Source: Spirogloea muscicola
Lineage: Eukaryota; Streptophyta; Zygnematophyceae; Spirogloeales; Spirogloeaceae
Length of the DNA: 10,728 bases
NCBI GenBank assembly: GCA_009602725.1
Contig: WELB01000137.1
Span: 1 to 10,728 of the forward strand
Direction of reading: 5' to 3'
Under the pieces are notes generated by a model. It saw only the letters and a list, made by a program, of their open reading frames with translations. It had not been told where the DNA came from and searched no databases. Below are positions 1-7,549 of the stretch, one piece after another. How positions within the stretch are numbered: position 1 is the stretch's first letter; every line of letters starts with the position of its first letter. The translations under genes were made by a program, and so were the position numbers.

Positions 1-119
1 TTAATGTCTTGTCAGCTTCACATGGGACTGCTATGTGCATGCAAATCCATCGCCTTGGGGACCCCATGGCAGCTGCCGGGCTGAAAGGTACTGTTCCACC
101 TGGGTTGAGCTCTCACCAG

Positions 120-1709
120 GTCCAGGACGTGCAGCAGTCACATAATCTCTCCCAATAATACGCTTTGCGACGGCAGCGACATGTGCTCCAACATTTACCA
201 CTGCAGGTGAGGGCATTGCCACAGTGAAGCTCCTGAAAGACCATCCTACATGGCTGCAGGACAGCCCCGGCTATTGCCCTTGGGCATCACATCATAGGAT
301 GTCAGAGTCGCCACAAGGAAGCTCACCATCACCATGTGCACGGGGAGTAGGGAGGAGACTTGGCTTGAAGTAAGGGTAGTGGCTGTCTGAAGCTGGCCCA
401 CAATCGTGTAGTGCAAACAAGTCACCAACAAGCGGCCAGCATAGGCGGGATACACAAGCAAGAGTGATCACGAAGATGGCAGGGAGAAGCTCAGCAAGTC
501 ACGGAGTTTAGTTAGTCACCAGGGGGAGCAGAGTTCACAAGAGCAGTACCTGAGGAGCGGAGCTGGCGCCGGCACAGTGCAAGAGCTGTGTCCTTTGTGC
601 GACTGGTGCTTCTGCGCTTGGTTGAGCTTGCTGCCCAGCTCAGATTCAGGCCCAAGTTTGTGGCACCATATCTGCTTGTATCTGGTGCTGACTGTTGAAT
701 TGCTGGCTGCTTTGACATGTTGCTTATTGGCGAATCCAAACAGCGGTAGTGGTGGCTGTGACACGAGCGTACCTCCTCAGATAGCCGCAGATGGCAGCAG
801 ATGTGATAATAACAACGCAACAGGCTGCCAGTACAAGACATGCAGGTCTTGCCTGCGTGGCCCATCTCCTCCTCTCCTTTCAGGCTCCCTGACACCGCCG
901 CCATGCTAGAGCTGCCCAGATTCTAGCTGGCACTGCCCTGGAGGTGACTACTGCGCCGAAATCCATTGCGTACTAGTGGCTGACTCTGATTGACATTAAC
1001 CTTCGCTTTCTTCTGGCATGCAGGAGCAGCGCCTGTCAAGTCGTGAACAACATCCCGGATGGTACAATCTGCAGTGACTTCAATCCAAATGCAGTGGACA
1101 GTCGCTGTCAGATCAGCTCATGCAGGTGAGCAGCGAGAAGATCACGGCGGGGTTTGTGGCTGATTTGGTATTGCACATGAGCCATATGCATTGCAATCTG
1201 CTCAGGAGTTGCATGGAGTGGACACTGACAACTTGAAGAGAGTCCACTTGATTGTCATTTGCCATGGGCAGTCATCACTTGGTGTACTTGTCATGTAAGT
1301 ATCTGACTGCTTGTGCCTGACGCGCCATCGTTACAACTATCAACAGTTAATGATGTGATTAGTTCTGGAAGTGCTGGCCACCCTCAATTACCTCCGAGAT
1401 TGCGTTGCATGCAGGAACGGCACGTGCTCAGTTGTTGTCGGTAACAAGCCGGCGGGCACGGTGTGCTTGCCGACACCCTACGACTTGGGCCCACTGATGG
1501 GTTATCTCTCAAACTACGTCACTGGGACTTGCGAGAGTGCTGAGTGCTGTGCTCGGTGCGATGGAGCTGGCCATTGCGACAACGACATTCGCGAGGGGCA
1601 AGGCTGTAGCAACTGCACAAACCCGACCAACTGCGGGGGCGGCCCCAACGGGTGTGATCCCTATGGCTGCGTGTGCAGGCAGACCTCTTGCTTGCCCTTC
1701 TCCGGCTGA
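120..1709 (+). CDS. Cysteine-rich repeat protein, 3' part (four exons visible)
   Basis: I do not recognise a named family. Exons inferred by hand are 120-206, 744-845, 1024-1125 and 1415-1709, stop TGA at 1707-1709. The join gives about 194 residues; the gene begins left of the window. Each of the first three exons ends with codon bases TGC-AG before GT, so all introns are phase 2. Exon lengths 87, 102 and 102 are multiples of three. Each exon encodes one repeat: a short lead, Cys, about ten residues often including P-x-G-T, a second Cys, then a C-x(4)-C ending with Arg at the junction. The last exon starts the same way (NGTCSVVVGNKPAGTVC) and continues into a tail; it has 14 Cys in 97 residues. 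Such spacing suits a disulfide-bonded secreted or surface protein and loosely resembles disintegrin-like or TIL-like repeats. The signal peptide would lie outside the window. Least certain are the acceptor at 742-743 and the weak donor GTCTTG at 846. Confidence 0.6.
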
Positions 1710-2089
1710 GCTGCTGGAGCTTAGGCGGAGACATGCGACACACTTTCTGGACACTGTGACGGAAACCCTACAGTCTTGAGGCCTGCGCTAGGTTTTGGAC
1801 TTCAGGGCACTTATGGCAGCAAGTAAATCAGAATGAGCACAGTCTAGGAGGGCCTCGAGCATGAATGCTACAATAATATGAGACATTTGCTAATACTGCA
1901 TATATGATGTCGAATCTACCTTGAGAAAGCCTGTAAAACTGACGACTGTCCATCATGGAGTGAGAAGTAGGAACCAGGCCCAAGACAGCCATGTAACAGT
2001 CAGAAACACTGCAAAATGGCATGACAAACAACGAAGTTTATTATCTGCCGTGCTTATGAGGAAGCAGGACAGTATGCGCAGCTCGCTCT
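1710..2089. other. 3' flank of the cysteine-rich gene, no gene seen
   Basis: Short open frames occur on both strands, but none has recognisable protein character. The stretch probably holds the 3' UTR of the upstream gene and a spacer leading into the diverged repeat. Confidence 0.5.
1932..1936 (+). promoter_or_regulatory. Candidate TGTAA polyadenylation signal
   Basis: TGTAA is the usual polyadenylation signal of green algae. This copy lies 223 bases after the stop of the cysteine-rich gene, a plausible 3' UTR length. A second TGTAA follows at 1992-1996. A pentamer is common by chance, so this is weak without transcript data. Confidence 0.25.
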
Positions 2090-2612
2090 ATTGCTTGGTG
2101 GAGCAACTATGTCATTGCGGAGAGAACTTGGTACAAGCGCTCTTCTAAGCTTGCTTATGCTGCTGGATGCCAGTTGAGCCCTGCACAATTGATTGTATGG
2201 TGCTCCAAAGACTCCTATGTGTAAACTATGACATTGCATGACAACATAGTCCGAACGCTGCTATCACAGTAAAGCGCAAATCAGCTGTACGTACACGAGC
2301 TTTATCAGTGTGAGGACAGCATAATACGCATCCCTGATGTTTGCCCTCATGCAGGAACGTCAGAAGGGATTTGGGTAGGATAGAGGAGAGGGGCTGATAG
2401 GGTCCTCCTCCCTGGCATCGTAGACATGTTCCAGGACAACATCCCTTTAGTGATCCTAGTGATACAGGATCAGTCTGGGCTGCTTCACCACGCTCTCTCC
2501 TTGAAGCAAGTATGAATCAGAAAGAAGAATCCGCGTCCGTGTCCGTCGGTGCCTCTTTGGTGTCCGTTGTCAGCGATCCCACTAATTTTAGGCGCTTATG
2601 CTCGTATCAACG
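2090..2612 (+). repeat. Diverged ~500-bp dispersed repeat, copy 1
   Basis: This segment aligns along its whole length, in the same orientation, with 7550-8050. Shared blocks include AGAGAACTTG, TGACAACATAGTCC, GTGAGGACAGCATAA, GGGTAGGATAGAG, GGGGCTGAT, TTCACCACGCTC and GTGTCCGTCGGTGCC, separated by diverged stretches and small indels. No open frame is conserved between copies. Copy 1 contains potential hairpins at 2452-2471 (GATCCT/AGGATC) and around CTGGCATC...GTTCCAGG near 2412-2435. It may be a non-autonomous transposon, a duplicated gene flank or a structured non-coding RNA locus. The edges are set by eye to about 20 bases. Confidence 0.7.
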
Positions 2613-2674
2613 CTTACATGTAGTATCTGTGGCTGGACTAATATCTGCATACTTCCGCGCCCCGTCAGCATCAT

Positions 2675-2752
2675 ATCAGTGATGCACAGAGGGAAGGCGC
2701 GCGGAGCGCATGAAACGAAAGGAGGCCAATTCAAGCCAGTACATTGTTCAGG
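2675..2752 (+). repeat. Short dispersed element, copy R1
   Basis: It shares ATCAGTGA, GCGCATGAAACGAA, GGAGGC, TCAAGCC and TACA in the same order and spacing as 4032-4111, and the core again appears at 5088-5140. All copies are on the + strand. The function is unknown; it could be a TE remnant or a shared promoter segment. Confidence 0.6.
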
Positions 2753-3125
2753 CAGATTCTAGTGCAAATTAAACAAGGCTACATAACATGGAGAGATGTG
2801 CACAGAGAGTAGCGCGAGTGACGCCCGGTGTGACGCACGGGCAGCAGGGGCCACGCGTCCCGGGCCGTGCCAGGACGGCAAAGGCTTTAAACACCTGACG
2901 ACGCAGTTGCTAGAGGTCCTTCTCCTGAAAGAATCTTACAGTAAAGGCGATGGCTGTGACTGGCCAGCCCAAAAAACAGCCTCTCCTGGAAAGCCCCGAC
3001 TCATAACGCAACGTCACACTCGGCGGTCACGAGAATTTGACTTGGTGTATCACAGGTGCTGTGACGAATTCACCCCTATGATGCTTAAATGCCTCAAATT
3101 CGAAGAGTCGGCCCCCCTTTACACA
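2753..3125. other. Gene-free stretch left of the MITE
   Basis: A + strand open frame runs from 2796 into the MITE and ends at 3176. It crosses the left inverted repeat and has no recognisable motif, so I do not treat it as a gene. I see no other structure here. Confidence 0.5.
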
Positions 3126-3188
3126 TACAGTAAAACCTCCCTAAGCTTATCCTTCATTAGCTTATATCCTGTATAACGTTATCAGATT

Positions 3189-3213
3189 CTGGCAAACCGA
3201 GTCGCTTTGCCAG
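3189..3213. repeat. Internal hairpin of the MITE
   Basis: CTGGCAAA at 3189-3196 is the exact reverse complement of TTTGCCAG at 3206-3213, with a 9-base loop. It could be an internal structural element or chance; it lies just inside the left end of the transposon. Confidence 0.5.
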
Positions 3214-3278
3214 TAGAAGCTTATAATCCTCTATACTTCCATACTTTATGTGATTTCTCAAATATAAGCTTATACCGA

Positions 3279-3381
3279 CCGTGCGATGGACCGTGCGACA
3301 GCGGGCGACGAACGACGGACCGTGCGACGAGCCGTGCGATGGGCGACGGACCGTGCGACGGGCCGTGCGACGGACCGTGCG
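3279..3381 (+). repeat. GC-rich 12-bp minisatellite inside the MITE
   Basis: CCGTGCG occurs seven times, at 3279, 3291, 3320, 3332, 3351, 3363 and 3375. The spacings are 12, 29, 12, 19, 12 and 12, so the unit is about CCGTGCGAYGGR with two irregular inserts containing GGGCGACG. Composition changes abruptly from the AT-rich MITE end to this array, which suggests local expansion inside the transposon. Confidence 0.85.
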
Positions 3382-3391
3382 GCGGACCCTA

Positions 3392-3461
3392 CCCTAACCC
3401 TAAAATAACCCTTGAATCTAAGCCCTAACCCTAAAACGCTCTGAATCCAAACCCTAAAACC
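3392..3461 (+). repeat. Telomere-like ~30-bp tandem repeat inside the MITE
   Basis: Two units begin CCCTAACCCTAAAA (3392-3422, 31 bp; 3423-3451, 29 bp) and carry related tails (CTTGAATCTAAG and CTCTGAATCCAAA). A third start, CCCTAAAACC, follows at 3452-3461. The CCCTAA/CCCTAAA motif is the plant and algal telomere motif. However, the longer repeat period shows this is a minisatellite built on it rather than a plain telomere run. Confidence 0.75.
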
Positions 3462-3540
3462 GACCTGTAAGATTATATCCTGTTTATCGTTATACAAACC
3501 TCCCCAACCGACCGCATGAGCTTAGGGAGGTTTTACTGTA

Positions 3541-4031
3541 GTCAGGGGTTTGGAATGCCCATATTCGAACCCCCAACACAAGCTCCACGTATACAACGCA
3601 GCGGGTGTATCTTGCCCTGAGGGGCCGCCGACAGATCGTGTTTGTCAAGTGGTGGAGGACCTGAATGGCCAAGTATAACGGCAAGCACAGCTGTACACCG
3701 CTGCAACTCAGCTGACCCGCTCAGTAACCACAAGTCAGCACGTAGAGGTCGCTAACTGATGCCCAAGTACTGGCAAATGACAGGCCCTTGTGCCACCAGC
3801 TACAGCTCAACCAGCTTTCTGGTGCAAAGCATGCGCCTGAGCTCGTCGCAAGCAGGCTGACACACTAGGTCGCAAAATGACAAACTTGCTGCCGGCATAC
3901 CCATCTCGGCTGCAAGCATATCCTCACGTCGTGCATATTCTAGACTTGTGATAATATAAAGTAGGGTATGCGAGAGGCGTGGCAGGTACAGAGCTATGAG
4001 TAGTGGGCCGAGACCAGACTCGGGAATTCGG
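3541..4031. other. Gene-free stretch right of the MITE
   Basis: Open frames exist on the minus strand (3542-3733 and 3800-4132), but neither has a recognised domain, and the first stops at the MITE edge. I see no RNA gene or repeat with a partner in this window. Confidence 0.45.
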
Positions 4032-4111
4032 ATCAGTGAGGTCCCAAGAGAGAAGGAGCGCGGTGCGCATGAAACGAAGGGAGGCAAGATCAAGCCAATA
4101 CACTGTGCAGG
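4032..4111 (+). repeat. Short dispersed element, copy R2
   Basis: This is the best match to 2675-2752: ATCAGTGA, an AGAG-rich spacer, GCGCATGAAACGAAG, GGAGGC, TCAAGCCAATACA and a TGT-CAGG end. The AAGCCAATACA part contains a CCAAT-like pentamer. A GCTGC/CCGCAG-rich low-complexity patch follows at about 4132-4192. Confidence 0.6.
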
Positions 4112-4200
4112 TAGGAGAGAAAGGCAAAGCACTGCTGCTGCCTGCTGCCGCAGCCCGTCGCCGCAGCCCTGCTGCCTGCTGCTGTGTCCTGCTACCGCAT

Positions 4201-4241
4201 GCGTCTATCTATGTCCCTCAAGCTGTTTCATAGATAGACGC
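4201..4241. repeat. Perfect 13-bp inverted repeat (hairpin)
   Basis: GCGTCTATCTATG at 4201-4213 is the exact reverse complement of CATAGATAGACGC at 4229-4241, with a 15-base spacer. A perfect arm of this length is unlikely by chance in a window this size. No T-run or adjoining gene end supports a terminator. It could be the relic of a small mobile element or a structured RNA. Confidence 0.75.
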
Positions 4242-4398
4242 TTCCCAGCCTGGCCGCGACGTCCCGGCGGCCCGCCATTTTCGAACCTTGCGGAGGCACC
4301 AGGCGGCTTGGACCGGTGTCTTGCAAGTGCTGACGGCTGGACTCGGCTCATCACTGAGGGCATGCGCCCACGCAAGACACAATGCGCAAACGTCCTCC

Positions 4399-4418
4399 GA
4401 GGGGGGGATGTGGTGTGA
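4399..4418 (+). other. Possible retroelement polypurine tract and start of a 3' LTR
   Basis: The purine run GAGGGGGGGA (4399-4408) is followed at once by TGTGGTGTGAG. An open frame (3996-4418) runs through it and ends Arg-Gly-Gly-Asp-Val-Val-stop. LTR retrotransposon polyproteins can end this way, where the frame reads through the polypurine tract into an LTR starting with TG. No integrase or reverse transcriptase motif is visible upstream and no second LTR is in the window, so this is only suggestive. Confidence 0.25.
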
Positions 4419-4546
4419 GGGAGCCAATTTGCATAAGCAATCATATTGCTCTAGGTAGACCCCGTCCTGATTGGGAAAGAACGATTTGTAAGCGAGCAGC
4501 TTGACGAAACAACAACGAGATGCGCCCTACATAGCTCGCATGACGC

Positions 4547-4564
4547 CATGCGCGAGCCTCCCTC
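4547..4564 (+). repeat. Short direct repeat, copy 1
   Basis: CATGCGCGAGCCTCCCTC recurs at 4756-4773 with a single base change. In both copies a G-rich segment containing GGGGAGTGG follows shortly after, so the similarity extends a little further. It may be part of an old tandem duplication of about 209 bp that has mostly diverged. Confidence 0.5.
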
Positions 4565-4755
4565 AATGGGGAGTGGTGCAATAGATGAGCCCTGTCAAAG
4601 GAAGAATGCGGCTGCTGATATTGAAAGAGCGGCTGCAAGAGGCCAGCCAGATGCATACAAGCGTTCATGACGGAGCAGTCCACCAGGCTAGGCAGACAGG
4701 GCGCTCTTAGTACCCCCGTGTCAGCAGTAGGAAGACGACATGCCAGGCATGGAGC

Positions 4756-4796
4756 CATGCACGAGCCTCCCTCTCGGGGGGGGGGAGTGGGGGGGG
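4756..4796 (+). repeat. Short direct repeat, copy 2, with long G runs
   Basis: This is the second copy of the 18-base motif, followed by ten G (4776-4785), AGT, then eight G (4789-4796). The G runs could form a quadruplex on this strand. Homopolymers of this length also tend to have uncertain length in an assembly. Confidence 0.55.
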
Positions 4797-5087
4797 TTCT
4801 GATTGATCAGCCAAATCAAAGGACATCGGAATCGCTTGATGTAGACCGCATCTGAAATTGGAGGACGAATGCTGGGCTTCAGGAAAAGCTGAGAGTGACA
4901 TGTACAAGCGTCTCAGGATAATGTCAACGTCAATGAAGAGCTGCCTGATGGCTCAATAAAGGTCGGGCAAGCGCGGGCAATAAAGCCGACGCAGGGGTGG
5001 GCCGGAAGTCACTACCTCCAGAAGAATGCGGCAGACCTGCAAACGCCGATGTTCGGACCCCCTGTACAGAAGGCTCCTCAAGTGTAG
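4797..5087. other. Gene-free stretch upstream of the F-box/LRR copy
   Basis: I see no coding signal here. AATAAAG occurs twice (about 4955 and 4979) but has no gene in front of it. GAAGAATGCGGC at about 5022 echoes GAAGAATGCGGC at about 4601, another hint of old local duplication. Confidence 0.4.
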
Positions 5088-5140
5088 GCGCACGGTGCGC
5101 ATGAGTTTGAAAAGGAGGCTAAATCTAGCCTTACAAATGT
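5088..5140 (+). repeat. Short dispersed element, copy R3
   Basis: This is the core of the element seen at 2675 and 4032: GCGC, CGGTGCGCATGA, AAGGAGGC, ATC-AGCC, TACAAATGT. It is the most diverged copy. It lies about 310 bases before the likely F-box start codon, so it could be part of that gene's promoter region. Confidence 0.45.
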
Positions 5141-5450
5141 CCTGTTAGTTGGGGAAAGAGCTGGCTAAGGGGGACACTAAATGTCCCCGAGTGAGCACAT
5201 GCATATCTGACAAGCTACACTGAGGAGCCAAACCACCACCACGGAAGCCACTAGCCTGGGCTAATGCACGACCAGCACGCTGGTGAATCAAGGCAAACAC
5301 CCACTACTCCCGAGACTGCAGGTTGCCGCTACGCCCGTCACTTTCCCGGCGCCCGCTTCACCTGCCGAGCCGGACGTCCACTCGGGGGAGCAGCCCCTCG
5401 ACCGCCGTGCCGAGCCCGCGCCCCCGGGGCAGGGCGCGCCAGGCCCCGCC

Positions 5451-7407
5451 ATGGACGACCTGCCGGACGAGTGCCTGACGGCGGTCCTCGTCCGCGCAGC
5501 CGCTCCGCCCGCCAGCGCCGCGGCCCCTCCCGCTGGGGCCCGCTGGCGCGCGTGTGCCGCCGCTGGCGCCGTCTGGCCGCCGCCCTCGTCACCTACCTCG
5601 CGCTGCGCGAGCGCCAGTGGCTGCGTGCACCGACGAAGCTCATGCGGCCCGGTGTGCTTGAACACCGGCGACTCGGCCCCGCGCTAGCCGCAGCTTTCCC
5701 CAATCTCACGCGGCTACGCCTCACCATCTACTCCTCTTTCTACGACTTCTACCAACTGGAGGCCGCCATTGCGCTCTCAGACCTGCGGGTGGCTCTGCGA
5801 AGCGTGTGCCGACGCAGTCACCACCATGTACCAAAAGAGCGGCTGGTTGGCTGTCTTCATGACCTCACCGCTTACGCACGGATTCTGCGGGGGCTGGTTT
5901 TTCAGTGTCCCCCGACCTTGACGACTCATGTCGTTGCCCAGCTCACCGTTCTCGAGAGCCTCTCTCTGAGAGACTGCGACATCTCTGGTGAGCTAAGGAG
6001 CTATGTTTGTCACGAATATTACTCTGAAGAAACGCCTACTCTTAACAATCAGATTCCTGTTACCTCAGGGCAAGCCCACCTTGCTTGCTCGTTCATGGAA
6101 GGGCATTAACTGGCCAGTGATGGCGCTGACGCCACTGCAGATGCGGACATCCAGACTGTCGTTGGTGCTTGCAACCGCCTTACGGAGCTAGAGCTCAGCA
6201 GCTCCAAGCGGCCAACCAGGTCTCTCACAGATGCAGGGCTGCTCCACATTGCCGAGCACTTGGTGCAGCTACTAGCGTTCCGCTTGACTGGCTATAGAGA
6301 TATCACGGACGCCGGGATCATGGCGATAGCCTCGGCTTGCCCGCTGCTGCAGGATGTTCGCATTGACAAATGTCAAAGTCTCTCACCAGACTCTTCTTCG
6401 GCGCTGTTGTCAGCGTGCTACTTGCTGACGCGGTTGCTTAGCCATTGGCGCTGGATTGGCCAATGTTTTGGGACGGTTTCAGCCGCATCCCATCTATCAA
6501 TGTTGCAGGTCATAGAGATATATACATGCCACCCGGTGACAAGCACGCTAAGTCAATCAAGAACATAGCTGCATCTTGCTCGCAGTTGCAAGAGCTCCAC
6601 CTTTCTGGCTCAGACAGCCGCCTCGATTGGAGGCTAGACGATTGCAAAGAGCTCCCATTCCATATGGTGCTCAAGCTGGTGGCATGGGTTATGAAGGCTT
6701 GCAACTTACGTGCTTCTTAGAGAAGGCCCCCCGTTTGGTGACCCTTACTCTCAAGAGACTCGAGATCACGGGGAGAGCCATGTACTTGCCCAGGACTGTT
6801 TCGTTGCTCCGTTCTCTCAACTGTGATTTGTGTTGGGGCACAGACGATTGCATGCATTACTTCTGGAACCTCGGCAAGTGGTGCCCTGGCCTGTCAACAC
6901 TACGACTTGCTGAAGTCTTCAAGCTGTCACAGAGGAACGACTGGGCAATCCAACTTGCAGGTTGCAAACAGCTTGTCAGCCTGGAGCTTGGCAACAACAT
7001 CTACTTGGCAAGGGCAGCCTCCAACTTGGCGCTTCCGTGCCCTTTTGAGGTGGCAATGACCTCTGGTGGTGATAAGATGCTCTGCAGAAACATCTCTCGG
7101 TTGGTGAGCCCATGCACAAGCCTTGAAACTGTGCGCTTTCACCATTGCTGGCATGGTGGCGAGCAAGACTTCATCCAGATGATTGCTGATCTTCTAGCCA
7201 CTTGCAACAGACTAGCGTACTTGCATGTGGCCGGTCTTTTGTACAGACAATCTGAAGTCGCTGCCGCAAGAGGTTGCAGACCTGCATCATCCTTCTGCAG
7301 AATTAGCTCGTCTGGAGAGGGTAGAAGAGCGATGGGAGGCCGATAATGGTGATGCTCATCATTTCTTTTTCAAGTTCCGCATACTTCATGAATCCCCACT
7401 ACAGTGA
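5451..7407 (+). pseudogene. F-box/LRR protein copy with broken frame
   Basis: The start ATG at 5451 sits in CCGCCATGG context and opens an F-box (MDDLPDECLTAVLVRA). The F-box continues (LARVCRRWRRLA) only in another frame, so a shift lies at about 5500-5550. Exon 1 ends at 5987; the intron is 5988-6140 (GTGAGC...CTGCAG, phase 1); exon 2 starts at 6141. AMN1-like cysteine-containing leucine-rich repeats follow (LTDAGLLHIAEHL, ITDAGIMAIASACPLLQ). Against the paralogue at 8865-10728, the frame shifts again at about 6518-6524 (extra TA in ATATATAC), about 6713-6715 (one T lost) and about 7255-7262 (about 5 bases lost). The terminal block RLERVEERWEAD...FKFRI ends with TGA at 7405-7407. About 71 of 101 residues after the intron match the paralogue. 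An intact gene would encode an SCF ubiquitin-ligase substrate receptor; four breaks argue for a pseudogene, though assembly errors could contribute. Confidence 0.8.
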
Positions 7408-7549
7408 ACCCTATGCTTTGCAATGTGTATAATGACTGGCAGACTAGCAGACGGACTATGACTATGTCAGAAATTGTGTCCCGACCTGAAGAGGCGCGCG
7501 CTCCTACACGTGGCTTGGCATCTTGCAATCAAAATTACTCCTGCTGTTA

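Larger units (their letters stand above)
3126..3540. mobile_element. MITE-like element with pogo/Emigrant-like inverted repeats and TA duplication
   Basis: The left end CAGTAAAACCTCCCTAAGCT (3128-3147) is matched exactly in reverse complement at 3519-3538, giving perfect 20-bp terminal inverted repeats. The 411-bp element is flanked on both sides by TA (3126-3127 and 3539-3540), the target duplication of the Tc1/mariner/pogo superfamily. From memory, the CAGTAAAACCTC start resembles plant Emigrant/pogo-like MITEs. There is no transposase frame, so the element is non-autonomous. Inside are a related sequence near both ends (TTATATCCTGT at about 3162 and 3474, same orientation), an 8-bp hairpin at 3189-3213, a GC-rich 12-bp tandem array and a telomere-like ~30-bp array. 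Perfect ends suggest fairly recent movement. Confidence 0.85.

Noticed and set aside
1141-1290. A possible extra exon ending at a GTAAGT donor near 1294
   Set aside because: The frame expected after the acceptor near 1203 meets a stop after about ten codons, and it lacks the repeat's cysteine pattern.
1509-1779. Several overlapping open frames on both strands over the last cysteine-rich exon
   Set aside because: They are shadows of the exon at 1415-1709, whose frame has the repeat pattern and the conserved junction.
2796-3176. 126-codon open frame on the + strand
   Set aside because: It runs into the MITE terminal repeat, has no recognisable motif, and its composition follows the underlying repeats.
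3386-3461. A true chromosome end or chromosome-fusion scar
   Set aside because: The telomere-like motifs sit within a MITE bounded by perfect inverted repeats and form a ~30-bp unit, so a transposon-internal minisatellite explains them better.
3549-3575. TTCGAACCC, resembling a tRNA B box on the minus strand next to the MITE
   Set aside because: No acceptor stem, D-loop or anticodon stem can be folded around it.
3800-4132. 110-codon open frame on the minus strand
   Set aside because: The C-terminal half looks mildly protein-like, but no domain, splice context or conservation supports it.
4205-4444. Minus-strand open frames opposite the hairpin and purine tract
   Set aside because: They are by-products of GC-rich, stop-poor sequence, and they overlap several equally long frames.
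5264-6109. A single continuous 281-codon protein
   Set aside because: Its N-terminal third is an arginine-rich shadow of the F-box frame, and its last part reads through the intron at 5988-6140. Only the middle (about 5550-5987) is the real exon frame.
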